Assembly (NCBI GenBank): GCA_007129225.1 | Contig: SKVX01000230.1 | Location: 1-7,588, forward strand | Direction: 5' to 3' | Origin: Halomonas sp. | GTDB lineage: Bacteria > Pseudomonadota > Gammaproteobacteria > Pseudomonadales > Halomonadaceae | DNA: 7,588 bases | Shown: in pieces, positions 1-5,510 of the stretch | Layout: every line of letters starts with the position of its first letter | Numbering within the stretch: position 1 is the stretch's first letter | Made by a program: the position numbers and the translations under genes | Notes under the pieces: generated by a model | What the model was told of the DNA's origin: nothing | Databases searched by the model: none | Seen by the model: the letters and a program-made list of their open reading frames with translations, nothing else

Positions 1-298
1 CGTTATGCACCACCGCCAGACGATCCCCCGAGGCGTGGGGGTGCGCATTGGCCTCACTGGGCTTGCCGTGCGTGGCCCAGCGGGTGTGGGCGATGCCGCA
101 GTTTCCCGGCAGCGGCTCAGCATCAAGCCGCAGCTCGAGTGCGGCAACCTTGCCCAGGGCACGGCAGCGCTGCAGCCCCCCTGCAGCCAGCACGGCCATG
201 CCGGCCGAATCATAGCCGCGATACTCCAGCCGCCGGAGCCCCTCGAGCAGGATATTCTGCACATTGCGCTCGGCAACGGCACCAACGATTCCACACAT
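1..298 (-). CDS. glmS: Glutamine--fructose-6-phosphate aminotransferase (isomerizing), N-terminal part, cut by window edge
   Basis: GlmS makes glucosamine-6-phosphate from fructose-6-phosphate and glutamine in the cytosol, the committed step to UDP-GlcNAc. Only the first 99 codons are present; the gene continues beyond base 1. The translation begins MCGIVGAV, so after Met removal Cys2 becomes the N-terminal nucleophile of the class II glutaminase domain. Other family signatures are LRRLEYRGYDSAG (residues 21-33), LGKV (48-51), HTRWATHGKPSEANAHPH (71-88, with R73, W74 and H77 of the glutamine site) and AVVHN (95-99). The start ATG at 298-296 has a GAGGAAG ribosome-binding site that overlaps the glmU stop codon, with only 10 bases between the two genes, so translation is probably coupled. 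The C-terminal sugar isomerase domains lie outside the window. Identification is secure. Confidence 0.97.
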   Translation of the reverse strand, partial: MCGIVGAVAERNVQNILLEGLRRLEYRGYDSAGMAVLAAGGLQRCRALGKVAALELRLDAEPLPGNCGIAHTRWATHGKPSEANAHPHASGDRLAVVHN

Positions 299-303
299 GG
301 GAG

Positions 304-310
304 CTTCCTC
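304..310 (-). promoter_or_regulatory. glmS ribosome-binding site overlapping the glmU stop
   Basis: On the minus strand the junction reads TGAGGAAGCTCCCATG. The first TGA is the glmU stop, the GAGGAAG inside it is the Shine-Dalgarno sequence, and the ATG starts glmS. Ribosomes finishing glmU sit directly on the glmS initiation region. This leaves no space for a separate glmS leader. Confidence 0.8.
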
Positions 311-1676
311 AGTAATGCTTGGACTTGTTGGGACGCGGCCAATCCGCCTTGGTGACCTGCCTGCCACGGGAGACGGCCAGGGCATTGTCGGCCACGTCCT
401 TGCTGATCGTCGATCCGGCACCCACGGTGGCGCCGCTACCCACGCTGACCGGTGCCACCAGGGCCGTATTGGAACCAATGAAGGCCCCGTCACCGATCTC
501 GGTGCGATGCTTGTTGGCACCGTCGTAATTGCAGGTGATGGTGCCGGCACCGACGTTGACGTTGCGGCCCAGCCGGGCGTCACCCACGTAGCTCAGGTGG
601 TTGATCTTGCTGTCTTCACCCACCTCGACGTTCTTGGTCTCTACGAAATTGCCCACCTTGGCACCCACCGCCAGTCGCGAGCCGGGACGCAGCCGGGCGA
701 AGGGCCCGATACGGTTGCGGCCGGCGATCACCGACCCGTCGATGACACTATGGGCCTCGATCACCGATTCGGCTCCAATATGGCTGTCACTAATCACGCA
801 ATGGGGACCGATACGAACGCCTTCACCGAGTTCGACGTCGCCCTCGAAGACACAACCCACATCGATCTCCACGTCATGGCCACAGGCCAGATGACCGCGC
901 ACATCGAGGCGCGCCGGGTCGAGCAGGGCCACGCCCTGGAGCATGAGCTGCTCAGCGATACCGGCCTGGTAGGCTCGCTCGAGGCGCGCCATCTGCAGGC
1001 GGTTGTTGACGCCTTCGACCTCCAGCGGGTTGTCGGGCTGGGCGGTGGCGATCGCCACACCATCGGCTGCCGCCATGGCGATGACATCGGTCAGGTAATA
1101 CTCGCCCTGGGCATTGTCGGCGGAGAGACGGGGCAACCAGCGCTGCAGTTGAGCGGCGGTCATGGCCATGATGCCGGTATTGCATTCGCGCACCGCCAGC
1201 TCACGTTCGCTGGCATCCTTCTGCTCAACGATGGCCACGACCTCGCCGGCATCGTTGCGCAGGATGCGGCCATAGCCATTGGGATCGTCGAGGGTCACGG
1301 TGAGCAGGCCCATGCGGGTCTCGGTGACCTGGTCGAGTAGGACCGACAGGGTTTCGCGACGAATCAGCGGGACATCGCCATACAGCACCAGCACCTTGCC
1401 CTTGCCGAGACCATCCAGCGCCTGGGCCACCGCATGGCCGGTGCCCTTCTGCTCCGCCTGCAGGGCAAAGCGTACGGCGAAGTCGCCGAGGGCCTGACGC
1501 ACCCGGTCCGCCCCGTGACCGACCACGACATGCATCCGGTCGGCCTCGAGTCGCCGGGCGGTATCTAGGACATGAGACACCATCGGCTTGCCAGCCAGGC
1601 GGTGCAGTACCTTGGGCAGTTGCGAGCGCATCCGCGTCCCTTGCCCGGCGGCCAGAATCACCACGTCGAGGCTCAT
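309..1676 (-). CDS. glmU: Bifunctional UDP-N-acetylglucosamine pyrophosphorylase / glucosamine-1-phosphate N-acetyltransferase
   Basis: This cytosolic enzyme acetylates glucosamine-1-phosphate with acetyl-CoA and then couples the product to UTP, giving UDP-GlcNAc for peptidoglycan and lipopolysaccharide. The protein is 455 aa, the usual family length (E. coli 456). The N-terminal nucleotidyltransferase domain (about 1-225) has LAAGQGTRM (8-16), the catalytic-site lysine in LPKV (K22), QKGTGHA (76-82) and YGDVPL (99-104) with the metal-binding D101. The C-terminal left-handed beta-helix (about 250-440) shows hexapeptide repeats, the probable catalytic base H360 in INHLSYVGDA, and GTITCNYDGANK (378-389). 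The start at 1676 is preceded by AAGGAG with a 5-base spacer. It lies 79 bases downstream of apbE and 10 bases upstream of glmS on the same strand. All key residues seem intact. Confidence 0.98.
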   Translation of the reverse strand: MSLDVVILAAGQGTRMRSQLPKVLHRLAGKPMVSHVLDTARRLEADRMHVVVGHGADRVRQALGDFAVRFALQAEQKGTGHAVAQALDGLGKGKVLVLYGDVPLIRRETLSVLLDQVTETRMGLLTVTLDDPNGYGRILRNDAGEVVAIVEQKDASERELAVRECNTGIMAMTAAQLQRWLPRLSADNAQGEYYLTDVIAMAAADGVAIATAQPDNPLEVEGVNNRLQMARLERAYQAGIAEQLMLQGVALLDPARLDVRGHLACGHDVEIDVGCVFEGDVELGEGVRIGPHCVISDSHIGAESVIEAHSVIDGSVIAGRNRIGPFARLRPGSRLAVGAKVGNFVETKNVEVGEDSKINHLSYVGDARLGRNVNVGAGTITCNYDGANKHRTEIGDGAFIGSNTALVAPVSVGSGATVGAGSTISKDVADNALAVSRGRQVTKADWPRPNKSKHY

Positions 1677-1755
1677 CTTGACTCCTTTTCCTTGGTTTAA
1701 TGCGTGTCACAACAGTGTAACCGCCGACAGCTTCCGATGCCGCCCGGTTTTCCTT
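1677..1755 (-). other. Short apbE-glmU spacer with a tandem heptamer
   Basis: This 79-base gap holds the glmU ribosome-binding site (AAGGAG near 1682-1687). Upstream, on the plus strand, are two near-identical heptamers in the same orientation, GTGTCAC (1704-1710) and GTGTAAC (1715-1721), 11 bases apart, about one helical turn. I find no -35/-10 pair with good spacing and no terminator hairpin. Read-through from apbE into glmU is therefore likely, but a weak internal promoter cannot be excluded. Confidence 0.35.
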
Positions 1756-2820
1756 TCAGCGAACCTCTATATCCATCTCCTCCATCCGCGACTGGCCGAA
1801 ATGATCGGCAAAGGCAGGCGTGGCCACGCTGGACCAGCCGTCCTCCTCGCGGATCAGCATCATCGCCTTGAGATCCTGACTCCGGGCCAGCCCCATGCCC
1901 TCCTCGTCGCCCAGCACCATCAGCGCGGTCGCCCAGGCATCCGCCCAGGCGTTGGAGGGGTGAACCACGGTGACCGATGCCAGGCGATGGTCGATGGGTC
2001 GGCCCGTGCGCGGGTCCAGCGTGTGGGAGAAGCGCTGTCCCTCCGCCTCAAAGTAGTTGCGATAGTCGCCGGAGGTCGCAATCGAGATATCATCGACCGG
2101 TAGGATATGCGTCGCTTCCTGGCGATCGTCCAGCGGTGCCTCGATACCGATGCGCCAGGACTGGCTCTCGGTATCGCGGTAGCCACGAACGATCAAGTCG
2201 CCGCCAAGGTTGACCAGGTAGTGTTCGATGCCCTGGCCATCCAGGTAGGACGCCACCCGGTCCGTACCATGCCCCTTGGCCACCCCACCGAGATCGACGA
2301 AGACATCGCGCAGTCGCCTCGCCTGCAGGCCGGTCTCATCCACTTCGATGCTGTCGGGCCCCACCTGGGCCAGTCGTTCGTTGAGCGTCTCCTCGTCCGG
2401 TATCTCCCGGGGACGCGCCTCGGCGCCGAAACTCCACAGGTTGACCAGGCCACCGATGGTGACATCGAAGGCACCGTCGCTGGCCTCGGCCACCGATCGG
2501 CTGATTGCCAGCACTTCGATCAGTTCATCGGAGAGCGGCTGCCACTCCCCCACCGGCGACTGGTTGAAGGCCGTCAGTTCCGAATCCTCGCGGTAGATCG
2601 ACATGGCGGCATCCACATCCTCGAGCACCTCGACCAATCCCTCCTCGAGACGCTGCGCCTCTCCCTGGGTCAGGGAGTCGGCAATCGTAACCTGATAGAA
2701 GGAGCCGAAGATGGCGCCTTCGAGGAGTACCGGCGACTCCAGCGGACGGTCGCTTTCCGAGCAGCCCACCAGCAGCAACAGCAGCGCCGCCGAGGAAAGA
2801 AGAGGGGGAAGTCGGCTCAT
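1756..2820 (-). CDS. apbE: FAD:protein FMN transferase, lipoprotein (ApbE family)
   Basis: ApbE-family enzymes move FMN from FAD onto a threonine or serine of exported or membrane proteins, for example the Rnf and Nqr subunits. Starting at 2820 gives 354 aa with a lipoprotein signal: MSRL, a hydrophobic run (L13-V18) and lipobox LVGC with acceptor C20. Ser follows the Cys, so the protein is not obviously retained in the inner membrane. Family motifs in order are MSIYREDSELTAFN (73-86), SDGAFDVTIGG (114-124, where GP is more usual), VDLGGVAKGHGTD (175-187), NLGGDL (204-209), HTLDPRTGRP (266-275) and the metal-site segment AWADAWATALMVLG (291-304, with D294 and T298). A frame start at 2880 would overlap uppP and put 20 residues before the signal peptide, so I reject it. 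GAGGAG lies about 12 bases upstream of the chosen ATG, slightly far. No rnf or nqr gene is visible nearby. Confidence 0.94.
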   Translation of the reverse strand: MSRLPPLLSSAALLLLLVGCSESDRPLESPVLLEGAIFGSFYQVTIADSLTQGEAQRLEEGLVEVLEDVDAAMSIYREDSELTAFNQSPVGEWQPLSDELIEVLAISRSVAEASDGAFDVTIGGLVNLWSFGAEARPREIPDEETLNERLAQVGPDSIEVDETGLQARRLRDVFVDLGGVAKGHGTDRVASYLDGQGIEHYLVNLGGDLIVRGYRDTESQSWRIGIEAPLDDRQEATHILPVDDISIATSGDYRNYFEAEGQRFSHTLDPRTGRPIDHRLASVTVVHPSNAWADAWATALMVLGDEEGMGLARSQDLKAMMLIREEDGWSSVATPAFADHFGQSRMEEMDIEVR

Positions 2821-2864
2821 GATGATGAAGCTCTCCTCGAGAACAACAGGGTTTCGCCTTGCGG

Positions 2865-3662
2865 CTACCAGAAGATCCATAGCAGCCAGAGGCCCAAAAC
2901 GATGCGATAGACCACAAAGGGCTGCATGCCGATCCGTTTGATGAACGCCAGAAAGTAGTGAATGCAGACATAGGCGCTGATACCGGATATTACCGCCCCC
3001 ACCAGCAATGCAGAAACCGCGATGGGTTCCGGGTTCCGGATCAGTCCGCTGATCTCCAGGCCACCGGCCAGCACAATCACCGGAATCGACATCAGAAAGG
3101 AGAAGCGGGCCGCGCCCTCCCGGCTCATCCCCAGCAGCAGCGCTGCGGTAATGGTGATTCCCGAGCGTGAGGTACCGGGTATCAGTGCCAGCGCCTGGGC
3201 GCCGCCTATCAGGAGCGCATCCTTCAGCGTGAGTTGGTACTCACTTCGTCCGGTGCGTCGTTTCCAGTCAGCATAACCCAACAGCAGACCGAAGCCGATC
3301 AGGCTCATGCCGATCACCAGCGGTGAACGCATCACGGTTTCGATGGGTGTCTTGAAGATCAGGGCGGCAAGCCCGACGGGGAAGGTGGCCAACAGCACCC
3401 AGCCGGCCAGGCGCCCATCCTCATCCATGCCACGGCCGCGAACGTAGCTCATGAGGCTGTCGCCCATACGCACTAGATCCTGGCGAAAATAGACCACCAC
3501 CGCCGCCAGGCTGCCGATGTGCAGGGCCACATCGAAGGCCAGGCCCTGATCCTCCCACTCGGTCAGCACCGGCACCAGAACCAGGTGAGCCGAGCTGGAG
3601 ATTGGCAGGAATTCTGTCAACCCCTGAACCAGGGCGAGAACGGCGACCTGGAGCCAATCCAT
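2865..3662 (-). CDS. uppP: Undecaprenyl-diphosphate phosphatase (BacA/UppP family)
   Basis: This is an integral inner-membrane enzyme that dephosphorylates undecaprenyl diphosphate to regenerate the lipid carrier for peptidoglycan and other envelope polymers; overproduction in other bacteria gives bacitracin resistance. Starting at 3662 gives 265 aa, the normal length. The first conserved region is QGLTEFLPISSSAH (13-26), with E17 and H26 matching the catalytic E21 and H30 of E. coli BacA. The second is PGTSRSG (162-168), followed by REGAARFSFLMSIPV. Several hydrophobic helices fill the rest. The start MDWLQ is the usual family N-terminus and has AAGGGG 7 bases upstream. Longer in-frame starts at 3683 and 3749 add charged, non-conserved residues and lack good ribosome-binding sites. 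It is first in the run uppP-apbE-glmU-glmS, 44 bases before apbE. Confidence 0.96.
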   Translation of the reverse strand: MDWLQVAVLALVQGLTEFLPISSSAHLVLVPVLTEWEDQGLAFDVALHIGSLAAVVVYFRQDLVRMGDSLMSYVRGRGMDEDGRLAGWVLLATFPVGLAALIFKTPIETVMRSPLVIGMSLIGFGLLLGYADWKRRTGRSEYQLTLKDALLIGGAQALALIPGTSRSGITITAALLLGMSREGAARFSFLMSIPVIVLAGGLEISGLIRNPEPIAVSALLVGAVISGISAYVCIHYFLAFIKRIGMQPFVVYRIVLGLWLLWIFW

Positions 3663-3691
3663 ATGGCAACCCCTTGGCAACATGCTGAAGT

Positions 3692-3718
3692 CTGTCGACA
3701 ACGCGCAAGCGTCGACAG
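3692..3718. repeat. Inverted repeat in the uppP leader
   Basis: CTGTCGAC (3692-3699) and GTCGACAG (3711-3718) are perfect 8-base complements separated by 11 bases. The central bases can add a GC/GC pair closing a GCAA tetraloop, with a 3-base bulge. It lies about 30 bases upstream of the uppP start codon. It could be an operator or a leader-RNA hairpin. No T-run follows on either strand, so it is not a typical intrinsic terminator. Confidence 0.5.
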
Positions 3719-3740
3719 TATGAGTCGGTTCGACGCGCTG

Positions 3741-3769
3741 AGGATACACGCCCGTCCATGACTTGTCCG
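3741..3769 (-). promoter_or_regulatory. Candidate sigma-70 promoter for the uppP run
   Basis: On the minus strand CGGACA (3769-3764) and TATCCT (3746-3741) are separated by exactly 17 bases, each matching four of six consensus bases. Transcription would start near 3734, giving a leader of about 70 bases that includes the inverted repeat at 3692-3718. The match is modest and is a best-candidate inference only. Confidence 0.3.
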
Positions 3770-4099
3770 CTGCGTTTCTCTTTCAAATGCCATCACCGAA
3801 TCATGGTTGAATCCATTGCCGACCCACCGCCACCCTGATGGTGAGCGGCATGGCTACCGGTAATCCGTGAAGTCACGACTGGGCCAGATTGCCGGGGCGC
3901 AAGGTGCTGGCGTTGCCGACCTGATAGCCTTCAATTCAAGGTGAGGGAGTGCGAGAATCGCCGCTGAAGCAGCCTATTGTTTCGATCAGTTCCCGTCGTG
4001 TGTCAGGTTTGGACGACGCCAGACAGGCATCTGGATACCCATGGCTCTTACCAATGCCGCTTACCCATGGGCTGTAGCACGATGGAGCAGGAAGCGACC

Positions 4100-5257
4100 A
4101 TGAAGATCAGCCATGAACAGGCTCGGCACAACCACGAAGCCAAGCGGGCGACCTATATTGCCGCCTGGCTGGATGGGCTACTGGGCCTTGCCAAGGTCAT
4201 CGTGGGCTCGCTGGTGGGCTCCGCCGCCCTGATAGCTGATGGTATCCACTCCTTCTCGGATCTCATCACCGACGGCTTCGTGCTGGCCGCCACCCATTAC
4301 GGTCGCCAGGGGCCGGACCACGATCACCACTATGGCCATGGTCGCATCGAGACACTCGCCACCTTGCTGCTGGGCAGCGTACTCATCTTCGTGGCCGGGG
4401 CCATTGCCTGGTCCAGCCTGCAACGCCTGTTCACCGGAACCCTGATCCCGGCTCCTGGTATCTGGGCCATGCTGCTGGCACTGGTCGCCCTGCTCGCCAA
4501 GGAGGTGCTGTTCCGTTACACCATGGGCGTCGCCAAACGCGTGAAATCGAAGCTGCTCGAGGCCAATGCCTGGCACTCCCGCTCCGACGTCCTTTCAACC
4601 GCAGTGGTCCTCATCGCCCTGGTCGGTGCACAGTTCGGCGTCGGCTGGCTGGATGCCATCGCCGCCATTATCGTCGGTTTGCTAGTGGGAAAAGTCGGTT
4701 GGGACCTGCTATGGGAGTCTGCCCGGGAACTGGTCGATACCGCCCTGCCGGAAGATGCCCAGCAACAGATGCACGACATGGCCTGCAGCGTGCCCGGCGT
4801 AGAGAGTGTACATGACCTGCGTACTCGCCAATCTGCCGGCCGGGCTATGGTTGACCTGCATGTCGTCGTGGCACCACGCATCAGCGTCTCCGAGGCCCAC
4901 GAAATCGGCAATGAAGTCAGTCGACGCCTGCGCCGCCATTATCCCGCACTCAGCGACGTCACCTTCCATATCGACCCGGAGGACGATGCCGGAGAAGGCG
5001 ATCCCAGCCGCTTCCCCGGCCTGCCGCTGCGCCCGGCTGTGGAACAGGCGCTGACAGAACGCTGGTCGTCGCTGGCCTGCTGGCCACACATCGTGGCGTA
5101 TCGGCTTCACTATCTGGATGGAAAGATCACCGTGGTGGTATTCGTCGACGAAGCGCTGGAGACGTCGGTAGCCGCCCGGCTTCCCGAGCGTCTCGCTCAA
5201 CGCACAAGCGACCTGCCCTGGCTGGGCGGGGTCGAGGTGGAGAAAGCCCTGGGCTGA
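4100..5257 (+). CDS. Cation diffusion facilitator transporter with extra C-terminal domain
   Basis: CDF proteins are homodimeric inner-membrane antiporters that export Zn2+, Fe2+, Mn2+ or related ions in exchange for protons. Starting at 4100 gives 385 aa; most family members have about 300. The transmembrane metal site is HSFSD (50-54) and HSRSD (159-163), an HxxxD/HxxxD pair as in zinc-type members such as ZitB. A histidine-rich loop, PDHDHHYGHGRIE (72-84), joins helices 2 and 3. The cytosolic dimerization domain (about 213-293) keeps H238, H254, H267, H290 and D292, the positions of the binuclear zinc site in E. coli YiiP. Residues 297-385 form an additional domain. The start has AGGAAG about 7 bases upstream; earlier in-frame ATGs at 3977 and 4082 lack that. 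It is alone on the plus strand between minus-strand operons. The exact metal cannot be assigned. Confidence 0.93.
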   Translation: MKISHEQARHNHEAKRATYIAAWLDGLLGLAKVIVGSLVGSAALIADGIHSFSDLITDGFVLAATHYGRQGPDHDHHYGHGRIETLATLLLGSVLIFVAGAIAWSSLQRLFTGTLIPAPGIWAMLLALVALLAKEVLFRYTMGVAKRVKSKLLEANAWHSRSDVLSTAVVLIALVGAQFGVGWLDAIAAIIVGLLVGKVGWDLLWESARELVDTALPEDAQQQMHDMACSVPGVESVHDLRTRQSAGRAMVDLHVVVAPRISVSEAHEIGNEVSRRLRRHYPALSDVTFHIDPEDDAGEGDPSRFPGLPLRPAVEQALTERWSSLACWPHIVAYRLHYLDGKITVVVFVDEALETSVAARLPERLAQRTSDLPWLGGVEVEKALG

Positions 5258-5279
5258 TCCGGCCGGTCATCGCCAGCGG

Positions 5280-5313
5280 TTGACACGCCTCCGCCGCTCC
5301 GGGAGGCTATGCT
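5280..5313 (+). promoter_or_regulatory. Candidate promoter with dyad in the spacer, upstream of the small membrane gene
   Basis: A perfect -35 hexamer TTGACA (5280-5285) is followed by TATGCT (5308-5313), a reasonable -10. The 22-base spacer is too long for a normal sigma-70 promoter. The spacer holds an inverted repeat, GCCTCC (5287-5292) and GGAGGC (5302-5307), which abuts the -10. The arrangement recalls over-long, dyad-containing MerR-type promoters, but those have 19-20 bases. It could instead be a weak hairpin at the 3' end of the CDF transcript, though no T-run follows. Confidence 0.3.
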
Positions 5314-5345
5314 TCCCCCCGCTACCCACTTTCCAAGGAGACCCC

Positions 5346-5459
5346 ATGGCTGCAGAGATGATCAAGCCTGCCGTCCTGCTCATCGCCATTCCCTTCTCCA
5401 TACTGCTGACGGTCATCCTGGTCGTGGTGATTCGCTCATGGTTCAAGAATAGGGAGTGA
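5346..5459 (+). CDS. Small single-span membrane protein, 37 aa, function unknown
   Basis: The frame encodes 37 residues and ends with TGA at 5457-5459. It begins MAAEMIKPAVLL. Residues about 8-29 form one continuous hydrophobic stretch rich in L, I and V. The tail RSWFKNRE carries a net positive charge, so by the positive-inside rule the C-terminus is probably cytosolic. AAGGAG (5335-5340) lies 5 bases before the ATG, an ideal ribosome-binding site and among the best in the window. It starts 88 bases after the CDF stop on the same strand and faces mgtE, whose 3' end is 51 bases away. I do not recognise a family. It is too short to come out of routine gene calling. Location between two metal transporters suggests, but does not show, an accessory role like that of small membrane regulators such as E. 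coli MgtS. Confidence 0.7.
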   Translation: MAAEMIKPAVLLIAIPFSILLTVILVVVIRSWFKNRE

Positions 5460-5510
5460 CGCCTGGCCTCGCAGCCGCATGCTTGCAAGGGCCCATGCAG
5501 CCGAAAGTGC
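5460..5510. other. Convergent gap between small membrane gene and mgtE
   Basis: This 51-base stretch separates two genes that end toward each other. It contains nested short palindromes: GCATG (5477-5481) pairing with CATGC (5494-5498), CTTGCAAG (5482-5489) and GGGCCC (5489-5494 region). None has a T-run, so no convincing intrinsic terminator is visible for either gene. Confidence 0.4.

Larger units (their letters stand above)
3663..4099. other. Divergent gene-free region between uppP and the CDF gene
   Basis: These 437 bases separate two divergently transcribed genes. The left part contains the uppP leader, with GTTGCCA repeated on either side of its ribosome-binding site, the dyad at 3692-3718 and a candidate promoter. 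The right part contains ACCCATGG twice (4037-4044 and 4063-4070). CCCATGG at 4038-4044 can pair with CCATGGG at 4065-4071 to form a 7-bp stem around a 20-base loop just before the CDF ribosome-binding site. Roughly 3780-4030 holds only open frames of a dozen codons or fewer. I recognise no tRNA, riboswitch or strong plus-strand promoter there. The CDF frame stays open back to 3977, but that extension is not conserved-looking. Confidence 0.6.

Noticed and set aside
264..1340. 358-codon open frame on the plus strand opposite glmU
   Set aside because: It lies wholly antisense to a perfectly conserved GlmU plus the glmS start. Its composition is rich in His, Gly, Asp and Ala with no recognisable domain, as expected from the complement of a high-GC gene.
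2821..2880. ApbE start at 2880
   Set aside because: It would overlap uppP and place 20 mostly polar residues before the lipoprotein signal peptide, which normally sits at the extreme N-terminus.
2107..2910. 267-codon plus-strand frame opposite apbE
   Set aside because: Antisense to a clear ApbE protein. The product is low-complexity in places (a glutamine run) and shows no family signature; the open frame reflects GC bias.
3692..3718. LexA SOS box suggested by CTGT...ACAG
   Set aside because: The half-sites are 19 bases apart, whereas the LexA consensus needs 8, and the genes are not SOS genes.
3778..3785. TTGAAA on the minus strand as a -35 for uppP
   Set aside because: The hexamer 17 bases downstream (AGTCAT) is a poor -10, so the CGGACA/TATCCT pair is the better candidate.
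3977..4099. Long N-terminal extension of the CDF protein from an ATG at 3977
   Set aside because: The 41 extra residues are not hydrophobic or family-like and have no ribosome-binding site. The ATG at 4100 has AGGAAG correctly placed and gives a typical CDF N-terminus.
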